From positions 136,742,777 to 136,806,776 of the forward strand of contig NC_039361.1 of assembly GCF_003573695.1 (NCBI RefSeq): 64,000 nucleotides of DNA, written 5' to 3'. The notes below the pieces were generated by a model. The model searched no databases, was not told where the DNA came from, and was given only the letters and a program-made list of their open reading frames with translations. Below, one piece after another: positions 1-10,260 of the stretch (position 1 is its first letter; every line of letters begins with the position of its first letter). Made by a program: the position numbers and the translations under genes. Origin of the DNA: Papaver somniferum (lineage: Eukaryota; Streptophyta; Magnoliopsida; Ranunculales; Papaveraceae).

Positions 1-110
1 TCTCCCTATAAATTGAGTTGATTTCAACATTAAAATCACACCCTCTCCACCTTCTACACTTATAAATTCTTCATAGTTTCACTTCAATCTTCATCATTTA
101 ATCTCAAAAA

Positions 111-552
111 ATGGCACCCCAAGTTCGTGGTTCTAGGTTTTCTTTAGAAGAAGATTTAGCAATTTGCACAGCTTATGTTACTCAAATAAGAAATGGTATC
201 CACCGTGTTACGAATTTTGCGCAAACGACTTTCTGGCAACAAGTTTTTGCAATGTTCTCTATAGAAACGGGGAACCTGAGGGGCCGTGACGTTAACGGAG
301 TGACTCATCGTTTTCAAATAAATTCTCATGACGTCCACCAATTTCTTGCTATGGTAACACAAGTTAACCAAAATAGGATTAACGGTGAAATTGAAGATGA
401 ATTAATCCAAAAAAGCTGGAGCGATGTAGCAGCAAGTTAACGGGAAACCTTTTTCATACTTAGCTTGTACCATCATCCTTAGAGCTCTTCAATGGTTCAA
501 CCCCTTCTGCACTCTAGATGCTCCTCCAGCCGCACCACAAGTCACTCCATGA
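111..552 (+). pseudogene. SANT/Myb-like ORF1 protein, copy 1 (frameshifted)
   Basis: This resembles the short trihelix/SANT-type protein encoded as ORF1 by plant PIF/Harbinger elements, often mis-named glutathione S-transferase T3-like. The start is ATG 111, preceded by CCCTATAAATTG near position 4. The N-terminus (SRFSLEEDLAICTAYV) is the first helix of the SANT fold; later come FWQQVF and a G-N-L-R-G-R-D stretch matching copy 2 at 1467. The frame stops at 440, but a +1 frame continues with NGKPFSYLAC and a Pro/Ala-rich end to a stop at 550-552. That continuation aligns with NGKPFLYEAC in copy 2, so a single-base indel near 437 broke the gene. It should bind DNA as partner of a transposase; this copy is probably dead. 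Confidence 0.6.
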
Positions 553-917
553 ATGAAGATATTTTATGATTTAGTAGTAATTAAGTCTAATGTAATGTTT
601 AATCAAAGCTAGTGTGAGGCTAATATAACGTTTAATGAATTCAAATGTTGTTTGACATAAAGAGTGGTGAAAATACTTATACTTTTCCATTAATCAAGTT
701 GATGTCAAAAACACTTAAACAATCCACTCCAACTTAAAACACGAAGGACATTCCCATAATTGTTTTCTATGTGTGTCTTCTTCTGTAGAAGCGTGCAAAT
801 GCTAAAAAGTTTACAACCAGGGCTTGAGCATTCACTAATCATATCTTCTGTAAACTCTGCTTCTCTGCAGTGATCGGGTTGTGGCTTCTTCAACCTAACT
901 TTAAACTTCAAGTTTCT

Positions 918-1190
918 CTAAGATGCTGCAAACTTGTGGTCTTCTTGCTCCTTAATAGCATCAGCTAACATTCGTGGTTCTGTACGGCAGTTACGATCTT
1001 GACATTGCAAATACCTGATATTTTCTGGTTCCGATTCAACGACCATTCTGTTTGCCGAACAACTGATTTGTGGACACTTGGAATACATCCAAAGACATTT
1101 AATGAGACTGTGATCATCCATGAAACATAATGGACAAACCTCTTTTGCTTCCACGCATAATATTTGTTTTCCTTTGCTTTTGGAAAACAT
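918..1190 (-). CDS. Small protein with CCHC knuckle and GRF-like zinc finger
   Basis: This 90-residue ORF reads against both neighbouring ORF1 copies. Residues about 19-32 form CPLC-x4-H-x4-C, an exact CX2CX4HX4C zinc knuckle. It is followed by two Cys pairs (CPQISC, then CQDRNC about 19 residues later) with an N-I-R-Y segment between, resembling a GRF-type zinc finger. The start ATG 1190 lies about 95 bases downstream of a TATATATA box on the minus strand (about 1283-1296), a plausible plant promoter spacing. The ORF ends at 918; another short minus ORF (705-911) follows but shows no known domain. Zinc knuckle plus GRF suggests nucleic-acid binding. Expression and integrity are unproven; it could be a fragment of a larger transposon protein. 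Confidence 0.45.
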   Translation of the reverse strand: MFSKSKGKQILCVEAKEVCPLCFMDDHSLIKCLWMYSKCPQISCSANRMVVESEPENIRYLQCQDRNCRTEPRMLADAIKEQEDHKFAAS

Positions 1191-1282
1191 TGTATTGGAT
1201 GAAGAATACGGATAAAATATTGGAAAACCGATTGCAGATGAGGACGTTTTTGGTTGTGTTTGGAAAATATTAGAGAAAATGT

Positions 1283-1296
1283 ATGATATATATAAG
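1283..1296 (-). promoter_or_regulatory. Candidate TATA box for the zinc-finger ORF
   Basis: The minus strand reads CCTTATATATATC here, roughly 95 bases upstream of ATG 1190. The spacing suits a TATA box with a short 5' leader. The evidence is positional only. Confidence 0.3.
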
Positions 1297-1466
1297 GAAA
1301 AATATGAATGTTACGATGGAGACGTTTTATCGTTTCACAATTAGCCGATCGACGTTGATGGAGCTGACAACGACTAGTATCAACCAACGGCTTTCATTCC
1401 ACTCCCTATAAAATTCTTGCGTTTTCAACTCCAAAACCACACCTCTAGTGCACAAAAATCTCAAAA

Positions 1467-2325
1467 ATGTCTGCTGGAATCCGTGGTCCTAAATTTACTC
1501 ATGAAGAGGATTTAGTTATATGCAAAGCCTACGTTTTTCATAAGGGATAAAATGTTCTGCTCGATCAAGACATGTCAGATGCGTATTTTTGGCATCATAT
1601 TTTCACAATGTTCGTCTCACAAACAGGGAACCCTGAAAACCGCGATGCTCGTGGTTTGTATCTTTGTTTTCATTCAATTAATCGTTATGTTATGCCATGC
1701 ATTGATCGTGCAAGGGAAATTGATCGAGAAAAGTTTGTCGGTGTGACCGAAGCTGAAGTAATCCAAACAGCTCTGGATAATTGGGAAGAAGCTAACGGCA
1801 AACCTTTTCTTTACGAAGCTTGTTTCAGTATTCTAAAAAATGGTCCATCTCAATCAACTCTTCACTACATCATAAGGGCCCTCCCTATCTTTAGTATGGA
1901 AGAAGATGTTACTCTTGTTCGATGTTGGATACATCATATGAGCACTCCGGATAACGATGATCATTTCTAGGAAAGAGTGTTGCAAGTGTTTGTAGCACTG
2001 CGGAACCAGTACATAAGAAACAGGAAGAGCCTAGAACTAAGATTTTCATTCATCACTAATGATGTCAAACATTATACAGAAATTTTATGGATGGTTCACC
2101 GTTGTAATTCTCGATTTTCCAACGAAGAACTGGTGAGTATGTATCTTAAAACCTTTGTCCTCATTGAGGAACTGCATCATAAAATATCTTAAGTAACTTG
2201 TTGTTTATGTTTTTCAGAAAAACATCACTCAAATTAAGTTTACTGAAGAAAACGGAACAGAGTTTAAGCATTTTGAATACTATGAACTCTATAGAGATAA
2301 TGTCGCTGGATTTGATGTAGTTTGA
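1467..2325 (+). pseudogene. Two-SANT ORF1 protein, copy 2, with intron and two nonsense codons
   Basis: ATG 1467 follows CCCTATAAAATTC (about 1402) and a leader like that of copy 1, indicating a duplicated transcription unit. One frame runs through TAA 1548 and TAG 1968 without a shift, so two nonsense mutations break an otherwise continuous protein. The first SANT-like region (KFTHEEDLVICKAYV, then FWHHIF) is followed by NGKPF; after about residue 140 a second repeat begins (SMEEDVTLVRCWIHH, then ERVLQVF), the TAG falling where a Trp is usual. An intron is visible: donor CTG|GTGAGTATG near 2132, acceptor TTTTTCAG ending at 2217. The last exon ends in FDVV and TGA 2323-2325. The role would be as for copy 1; it is probably non-functional. 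Confidence 0.6.
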
Positions 2326-3456
2326 TGATATTGTTGTCATTATGAAATTAATTACTATATATGTGAGTCTAAATATAAATCCAATCGCTTGATATAAAAC
2401 TTAAGCAATATTATCATTAATTAATATTACTGTCACTTCTTTTTTACAAGTTATAAACTTAGGCAATAATAAGAACTCAACTAAGTACATCAATAAAAAT
2501 CTATCACAATCTTTGGCCTCCTGGTTTTCTTCATCTGACGTAACTTCCATTCAACGCGCTCTTGAACAGTTTCTCCTTTGTTATTGAATTTTCGGTTGTT
2601 AACTTTCAATACTGGAGCTTTTCTTTGCTTTTTAACGAAACATTTTGCTGGATTAACTTTTAAAACTTGCACAGATCTTTCCTTTTTACCATTTTAATTT
2701 TTTTTTAAAATTACCACAGATTTTATTTACAGCAGCCTCAAGTTTTGCTTCACAGAAAAGAGAAATTTCCTTATGATACACTCTAAAGAAAGATTAGTGG
2801 AAAAACTTCAAGATAAGATTGAATTTTGGTGTGAGTAGTATGTTTAATGGGTTGGATATTTATAGGAGAAAAAAATATCCGTTTGAAAATCTGACCATTG
2901 ACGGCTCAATGTGCTCTGATCCTTGGCTCAATGTGCTCAGTTCCTCGGTTCAGTGCGCGCCGAGCATCGGCCCAGTGAGAGCCGGTCGTCTCCAACTGAG
3001 CCGGTCAGCTTATTTGGATTCGATAAACCCTCTCCCCACTGCCCAAAACTCAGTTTGTCTATCTACCTGGACATGCATATTATCAAACTCATTGTGTCCC
3101 ATTGGACTTGCTCTTACAACCCTACTCGAATCACATCTATTTATTAGAGGTAAATTTTTTACATCAGCTTATTTGATAAATCAGAAGCTTATGAGTGTCT
3201 CCTAAAACCATTATACACCGTATGCAATAGGTTTTGGAATCAATTATGTCATATGTATTCTGCTATTTTTCCAACAGGTTGGCGTTTATAATAATAAAAA
3301 CCAACGGTATCCTGTGATAATGAATGTGCGTTTTCCGTGTTTTTTTTATATGGCTATCTGAAAGTCCATGTCATAATATGTAATTTGGGAAATAATTTAC
3401 AACTGATGCTAAAGATACATACACTGATGATTTTGAATAATGAGATCCTAAACATG

Positions 3457-5551
3457 AAAAAAAGAACCTCTCTCCTCTCTAGCTTCTTCTCAAAACCAAA
3501 AAAACTTTTCACTACCATTAAAGCTTGTTGCTCAGATCTAGTTAGTAGTCTAAGATAGTAGATTTCTTTTCTTTTTCTTTTGGGCTTGACCTGAGCAGAT
3601 TTCTTTTCTTTTTCTAGTTTTCTTAGATAGTTAGTAGTCTAAGATAGATTTATTTAAGTTTTTGTTTCGATCTCCATTGTTTTCAGGAGATTTTTGTGGT
3701 GTTCTTGTAGGTGTTTTTTCCTTTTTGTTCGTGTCTTCTCTTTTATGGAGATTCTTTATGCTCTCTCATGGAGTTTCTTTGTGATCTCAATGGAGATTTT
3801 AGGTGGAAGTTCAAGTATGATGATCAAGATTCAAGACTTTGGACATATTACTCCCATATATTTATGAGAAGATCTCTTTTTCAAGAAGAAAAAAATCCTT
3901 TCAAAATGGTTGGATTATAATCCAAAACCATTCTCCCACTCTTAGGATTGCTTGGTACTCTTGTTAGTAGTTTGTGACTTCTCTTCACAAATTACTCTCT
4001 GTTAGTACCTTTTAATTGGATTTTGATCTTTGATCTTGATGTACTTGAAGTCCATGTAATCTCAATTTAATCATGAATAAAATTGGGTTATTTTGTTTTT
4101 GGTACTCAGGTTTTGGCCAACTTTTGAGTTTGGTCTAACATGTGTCCAGCTTGGCGTTTGGTACTTGGATTGGACGTTGACCCACATTGACTTTTTTAAA
4201 TCTAACTTTCTGTTTTGTATTTTGTAAAAAGATAAATATATAATTAATTACAATCCAAAGCTCTAATGAAATAGCCGAACGCCCACGATTAAACTCTGAA
4301 ATCATCTTTTCTTATCTTTACCCCTCTGCATCTACCAACCTTAAAATGAACCACACATCGTAGACACCATATAAATATTTGAAATTTCGTTGAATCACTG
4401 TAACTACGACAAAAGTTCCAATTTTATCTTCAAATGGAAGATCCGCAGTATTCAATCTTTCTAAACCAACAAAAAAAAACTTACAAATCAATATTGATTC
4501 ATTCTCGTATCATGATTACCAAACATCGTTTAATAGAATCAATTATCCTACATGGAAATCAAATGTCCATTAATCATAATTCCTCTACTTTCCATGTTTG
4601 ATGATTGGGCTAACGATCTGATGGTGATATGAGGATAGGTGATTGAAGGGATTTTTGAGGCTGAGAAATACTTTCATCTCTGTAAATTTTTATGATTCCG
4701 TCTCGTTGCTCTTCTTGTGATTTCATTTGAAAAGAACATCAGATCCCTTTCCGCGACTGATTATTCACTTGTAATTTCACCCTAGATCCATTTCAAGCGC
4801 AATGTTTCAAATCTAAACCAAATTCTTACCCAAATTAATACATCACCACCTTTATTTTGGGTTTCTTTTTTGCTCCTCTTACTTGTAATTGATCGGATAA
4901 GAACAAGGTATTGCAGTAAGCTCGGGTAAGAAACGACCGTTGTATTGGGGGAAGATGTAATTTTGGTAGAGGAAACAATAAAAAGGGTTTTATCAGAGAA
5001 ATTGATTGATTTCAGGGAGCTTCTTATTCATTTGGGATTTTTATTGAATATGCTCATGGGGTTATGCAAATATGAAGAGGAATTGACTGGATTTGGTGGA
5101 GAAATTGATTGGATTTTGGGGAGCTGCTTGTTCAATAAGGTTTTTGGTTGAATCTGTTTGTGAGGTTATGCAAAGTAGTTGAATTTGATTATATTTTGAA
5201 GGAGATGATTTTTCAATTGAGCTTTTGGTGCAGGGTTATGCAGAGTCGTGGTGTTTGTGGAGGCGTAAGAAGACGAAGTAAAAGATGAATTAGGGTGTTG
5301 GATTTTTTTTTCTTTTTCTATAAAGTAAAAGGTATAATAGTAAATTAGAGCGGTAATTGGATTTGTTTATTTATTCTTTTATAATTATCAAACGGAAGTC
5401 AAAAATCTAATCGAGTCAACACAAGTCAACGTTAATTCCAAGTACCAAACGCCAAGCTGGATAAATGTTAGACCAAACTCAAAAGTTGGAAAAAATGTGA
5501 GTACCAAAAACAAAATAACCCAATGAAATTTATGAGATTTATCAAAAAAAT
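3457..5551 (+). mobile_element. 5'-truncated LINE 3' tail with 13-bp TSD, split by a later element
   Basis: GATCCTAAACATG occurs at 3444-3456 and again at 5552-5564, directly flanking this segment: a 13-bp target-site duplication. The right end is an A run (5544-5550), as expected for a target-primed non-LTR insertion. Removing the nested element (4085-5521 plus one 9-bp TSD) restores a continuous tail of about 650 bases reading AATAAAATT...TATGAGATTTATC then poly(A). The remaining sequence is non-coding 3' UTR; 3540-3640 contains a local duplication of a TTAGTAGTCTAAGATAG segment. No RT or RNase H remains inside it. Confidence 0.7.
4085..5521. mobile_element. Non-autonomous long-TIR element (Mutator-like), copy A
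   Basis: Both ends carry the same sequence in inverted orientation over roughly 125 bases, starting GGGTTATTTTGTTTTTGGTA and continuing through TTTGAGTTTGGTCTAACAT and CTTGGCGTTTGGTACTTGG. The flanks are AATAAAATT (4076-4084) and AATGAAATT (5522-5530), a 9-bp duplication with one mismatch; 9-bp TSDs with long TIRs are the mark of Mutator-like elements. The interior has no transposase. An imperfect tandem repeat of about 100 bases starts near 4997 and 5097 (GAGAAATTGATTG ... GGGAGCT). It sits inside the LINE tail at 3457-5551, so it is the younger insertion. A second family member lies at 32253-33559. Confidence 0.8.
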
Positions 5552-5602
5552 GATCCTAAACATGCACGAAAATGAAAAATATAGATCCTAATAATTCTGT
5601 CT

Positions 5603-5812
5603 ATGATACTAGATATAAAACATTTATTAGCAACACATCATAATTGGACCTACAAAATTATTAGTAGAAAAATAAATAAGCCAGCTGATAAAGTGGCTAA
5701 ACATGCTTGCATCTATAATGTATCTTCTATCTGGATTGCATATCCTCCAAGTTTTATTGCAGGTGCAATATTGGAGGATATTGACAATGTTGATCTTATT
5801 ACTTTCAATTAA
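5603..5812 (+). pseudogene. LINE RNase H C-terminal fragment
   Basis: The 69-residue frame contains NWTYKIISRKINKPADKVAK followed by a hydrophobic tail. This matches the end of the RNase H-like domain (RVT_3 family) of plant LINE ORF2 proteins, where a conserved Asn-x-x-Ala-Asp-x-x-Ala-K/N segment precedes the C-terminus. Everything upstream (RT, zinc-binding domain and the first RNase H acidic residues) is missing. It lies just right of the 3457-5551 LINE insertion and so belongs to an older element that served as its target. Confidence 0.55.
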
Positions 5813-6257
5813 TAATAATCCTCTGCTTTGCATCGGAACAAAAAAAGATCATAATAATTCAAAATTATGTGATCCTAGAGACTAAATATTTAATTGCAGT
5901 GCTCTTTACAACAAACATTTACTGCAAGCTCCATCAGAAGAAAATCAACTTTTTATACTAAAAAAAATCAACTTGGGGATACAATTATGGTTATTCTCAA
6001 CCTATCGAACGACTTCAACATTAACTAATCTATAAAACTCAAATGATGATTGAAACTTGGTAATATGATCTTCATAGAGCTCTACATTCTTAAAGAAAAT
6101 AATCATAAATTGGAATTTTTAGTACCACCAACTACCACTTTTACAATAAATTGTAAAAAAATAACAGTTGAAATTAAAATTGATCGATGATGAAAGTTTG
6201 GAACGTCGAAATGCGTATAAAAAAAGATCACGTAATATTTGTTTTAAATACTCGCGA
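5813..6257. other. No recognisable gene
   Basis: This AT-rich stretch has no ORF of note. I see no repeat structure beyond short A/T runs. Confidence 0.5.
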
Positions 6258-7520
6258 GATTGAGGTATACACAGATTAATTGGGGTATACTAATTTTGTT
6301 CCCAACCATAATAGTAGGCTAACAGGTGTCTAATGTGTGTAAAGTTATTCAATTACCCTTCCTCTAATAATAACTAAAACTACTTCCTTTTTGGTTTTAG
6401 ATCTAAACCTTATTCTTTTCCTTCCTCTTCATCATCATCCAATGATTAATTCCTTTCTTCTTCTTTATATTTCAACGTTTCAAATAGATAAAAAGAATTC
6501 GTCGATTAAATATTTTTTATTGTCGATTAATTCTTTCAAACTCTATCTAGTACTTTGTTTTGTTATTTGAATGATATATTAGGTCAGAAAATTTGAAATT
6601 GTAGAATTACAGTTATACGGTCGTCATGGTATTTATTGGTCGAGCATGACGACCTTTCATATTTATTTCAGCCGTCAAGATTGTAGGATGAATAACTTGA
6701 CGACTTTCCAAAGAATTTTTATTTCTGAAAATAACATTCACAAGATCGTGATGGTCTTCATCCCTAAACCTTGACGATCAGTAATGTAGTATGAATAGTC
6801 GTCAGGTTTTGAAAAGCAAAACCTTGACGATTAATAACTCCCATAAACAAGTTATCCTATGAACAATTTTTTTATTGGTCGTCATGGTTTGTAAAAATAA
6901 GATGTTGATTAATAGACAGTCGTCAGTGTGACGCATTTTTTACCATGACGACTGTAAATGCGAAAAACCAATGTTTGGTTGGCGTGTTTTGTTTCAGTAG
7001 ACCATGCTGGGTAAATTTGGTTAGCGTGCTTTGTCTCAGTCGAGCATGCCGACTAAGTTTGGTCGGCATGCTTTATTTTAGTTGAGCATGCCGAATTTTC
7101 ATGGACTGAATTCTGAAAGTGCTTAGTCGGTGTGCTTTTTTCGGTCGATCATGCTGACTTTTTATAGACTGAATTCTGAAAAATCTGAATTTCTATGATC
7201 ATTCGACGAATTAAACCAACAAAACCATATTCAATTCCATCTTGAGAAGTGTTTGACTAGAATAATTCATTTTCATTACGAAATTTCCAGAAACCAAATT
7301 TTCTTCTAACAAGATTCATAAGTTGAATCTAATAAAAACAATTTATTTTTGTTAGATTCTTTTTTCTAACATGATTCATAAGTTTCATTTAGTAATAACC
7401 ACTTAGAGGTAATTTAGTCACTTTCAAAAATATTTAGTTAACGGGCTTTCAATTTTACTTCCTAATGATCCTATTTTATTTTATTTGGTATATCACAATT
7501 AACCGGGGTATACCCCAATC
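6258..7520. mobile_element. DNA element with about 33-bp imperfect TIRs and palindromic interior
   Basis: The left end (6258-6290, GATTGAGGTATACACAG then TTAATTGGGGTATAC) is an imperfect inverted match of the right end (7488-7520, GTATATCACAATTAACCGG then GGTATACCCCAATC). A TSD is not clear. The interior (6615-7175) is built of repeated short words in both orientations: GTCGTCATGG / CCATGACGAC in the left part and GTCGGCATGC / GAGCATGCCGAC in the right part. There is no transposase. It is most likely a non-autonomous DNA transposon; the superfamily is unresolved. Confidence 0.55.
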
Positions 7521-8334
7521 TTTCGAATTTTAAAATTCCATATAAATTTAAATTTTGTAGTAACAAATAGTCGAAATTGTAAATAGTGTGAGAATACCCA
7601 TGTCGATAAATCCTCCCTATACAATATTTGACATTATTACTTGTGTCATTTTCTATGAAAGGCATTATTTTGCAAGAGGCAAGAGAAGTTTAACCGGGAA
7701 AATCAGGAATGAGCAAGCATCCAAACATGATTTTGATGAAACTAAAGAAAACAGAAATGTACTGAGAAAAAGATTTTTTTTTTGAAAGGAAAAGGACCCT
7801 TATTTTCTTACATTACTATAATGCAAGCAATGGAGACTTAGATAGAAAGAGAGAATAAAATAAAGAGACATAGATGATGGGAAAAAGAAAGAAGAGAAAT
7901 AACAAGAATGTCTTTTTTTGTTCGAGCAAAATGTTGCATAGTATTGATACATCATTTTGTCATTTTTCCATTTTTATAAAAATAATGCAACTAGCTTTCA
8001 TTTGTGTGACAATGAAGTAATGGAGTTGAACTATGCTAATAAAACTCCAAGGTTTAAGTTAGTTTTAACTGACGATTACTATTTGTTTTATTCTAGACTA
8101 ATAGACAATACTGCTAATGAGCAGTGGTGGAGTCACACAAAAAGAAACGCTAGGGAGGGGGAAATGAATCTCGTACGTTGTATATAACATCTAATTCTAT
8201 GGAATTAATGAGAATGACATGTTTTCTCTCATTTAAGTTCTGGGCCTATTTAATAAAAAAATGTGGTCTAGAATCTGTTTATAATTTCATTGAATTTTAT
8301 GAAAAAATTTCTTCACCTTTCGCTGGAAACTGTT
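7521..8334. other. No recognisable gene
   Basis: Short ORFs on the plus strand (7588-7785, 7957-8187, 8178-8366) show no domain I recognise and no shared frame. I treat the stretch as non-coding. Confidence 0.4.
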
Positions 8335-9912
8335 TCCATGGAATGCACTTTAAACAGAGAAGGTAATTAGTACACCACCAATTTTTTCGTTCACGAACTT
8401 ATCTGGATAATCCTTGTACAATTTATACGTTAGGTTATGAAACTAAATTTAAGATTGTTTTAACAAGATAAACCTAGTATGTACCTGAACTGTTCACGAA
8501 CCGAATTCCAACAAGAAAAAGTCTTGTAATCTATATTTCGAGATATGAATTCAACAAGAAAGAGTCTTGTAGATTCTTTACGTTTGAGGTAACACTATCT
8601 AGGTATACATATAACCTGTGATAATTCAATTATACCAATAAAACAATATAATGTGAAAAATAAATAACATAGACACTAGAGATTTTTGATAACGAGGAAA
8701 ACTACAATCTTGTAGAAAAACCTCGGAACCTAGTCCAGATTGAACACACCCTGATTTAAGATGTTACATCGATTACCTATAGCCAGACCTCGGATTAGAT
8801 GTAATACCTGTTTTAGTTGTATTCGTGCACCTGTAGAATTACTAGTAGAACCTCAATTATCTTTAGGAATACCTCTTGTGATCCTTCTTGCAGAACCCCA
8901 ATTCTCTTTAGAAGATGCTATTAAAAATCCTCTACAAAAACGTTAATTCCCTTTAAAAGATACTCCTCAGCAATTATGGTTTACTGTTTCGTAACCTAAT
9001 TTCTTCCTCAGAAGATCACCTAGAAATAATCCAGAGATATCTTGATCTATCAAATTTGGGTTTATGAAAAACATCTAGAAACAGGTTCAGTAACTATCAA
9101 AAAAGATAGCTTGCCTGTGCTTTACGATCACCAAGTAAAGTCTTTTGAAATCTCTCTCTTTTTCTTGAAGAACAAAGATATGAAAAACAACCTTATTAAG
9201 CACACACATAATTTGTCAAGGTATAGATTTTGTGGTTACATGAAACCCCTATTTATAGTGAATGATCAAATCTAGGTTATTTGGAAACAAAGTTGCCTTG
9301 TCTAGCAAAGGAAACACCCAAATACTTGCCCAAAATAGGCTTTTAGTCACGTGTTCATGGTTTTGGTTCGCGAACTGTTGCAAAAAGTTCGTGCATAGTT
9401 TCATATTTGCGAGTTGTCTTAGCAACACATAATAACTGTTGCTTTAATAAATCACTCATAACTTCTTCGTTATAACTCGGAATTGAGCGATTTTTGGCTC
9501 GTTCAGTTCATATTTCCCAGTCACTACAACAGGAGAACCTTTCCAAGGAAAAAGGTCATTCTCAAATAAGTCTTGAGAAAAAATATCCTCGAGTGTGTAC
9601 ATAAGTGTATATTTACCGTCAAAGGAATTGTTCCATAGAGTGAGCACTTGTATCGATAGATAGAGAGGTAGCGTAAATAAGAGAATCACGTGTTTGTTAC
9701 TAACATTTAATGAAGTTTTCCAAGATGTCCTTGTGTAGTCTTCAATCTTCATTCTTCAAGGATAGTTTTGATTTTATATTCTACTTCTTAAAACTAATCT
9801 AGTCTGAAATTGACTTTTATGAGACTAAATCAAGAATGCGTTTTGTCATCTAAATTTGACAACTAACTTGACACACCGATGCTAGTGGGTTCAACCGAGC
9901 AATGCTCTGACA
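8335..9912 (-). repeat. Copia-type long LTR, divergent copy (minus orientation)
   Basis: On the minus strand it starts TGTCAGAGCATTGCTCGG at 9912, the 5' end shared by the other long LTRs in this window. It carries the conserved internal block (8692-8746: AACGAGGAAAAC ... CCTAGTCCAGATTGAACAC). The far end is uncertain. CTGTT follows 9912 and also occurs at 8330-8334, so a 5-bp TSD is possible, but the expected TG/CA terminus is degraded there. No internal region adjoins it, so it is probably a solo LTR. Confidence 0.5.
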
Positions 9913-10255
9913 CTGTTTTCTATCCCTATTATCAACTAAATCCAAAAATGAGTATAAATTATACTCGAACTGAAAATGTGTATGCTTTCATACTCACTCT
10001 TAACCCGAGTATGGATTTGAATTGTGTTTTACACATAATTGTGAGTTTTCTCTTTGTTGATAGAATCAATTCATCTAAATGCCAACATAAACCTATTCTT
10101 AGTGGAGAAAATGCCCAACTTGTCTGTGTACCTTTTAACCCGGTATCGGATTACATGAGCACTCGAATAAACCGATTCTTGTTGTGTATTGTTTGGAATC
10201 GGTTTATCTGCGTGTATCGTGCTTACCGATTTTTACAATCAGGCTATGTAGTAAG
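9913..10255. other. Intervening sequence, no gene
   Basis: This is unique-looking sequence between two LTR insertions. Its continuation after excision of the copia element would be at 15962. The 141-codon ORF at 9879-10304 starts in one LTR and runs into the next and has no domain. Confidence 0.4.
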
Positions 10256-10260
10256 TAATA

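Larger units (their letters stand above)
1..3113. mobile_element. PIF/Harbinger-like element, left end outside window
   Basis: The segment holds two SANT-type proteins like PIF/Harbinger ORF1 and ends near 3113 with CATTGGACTTGCTC followed by TTA (3114-3116). Read inward this gives GAGCAAGTCCAATGG with a TTA/TAA target site, which fits a Harbinger terminus. The left terminus would lie before base 1, so the TIR pair and TSD cannot be confirmed. Between 2326 and 3113 I find no gene; 2490-2672 (minus) is a short, very basic 60-residue ORF that I do not recognise, and 2880-3010 contains short GC-richer repeats (GAGCCGGTC, GGCTCAATGTGCTC). The boundary is an inference. Confidence 0.4.

Noticed and set aside
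2490..2672. 60-codon basic ORF on the minus strand
   Set aside because: It has no recognisable domain, no promoter and no match among the other proteins in the window.
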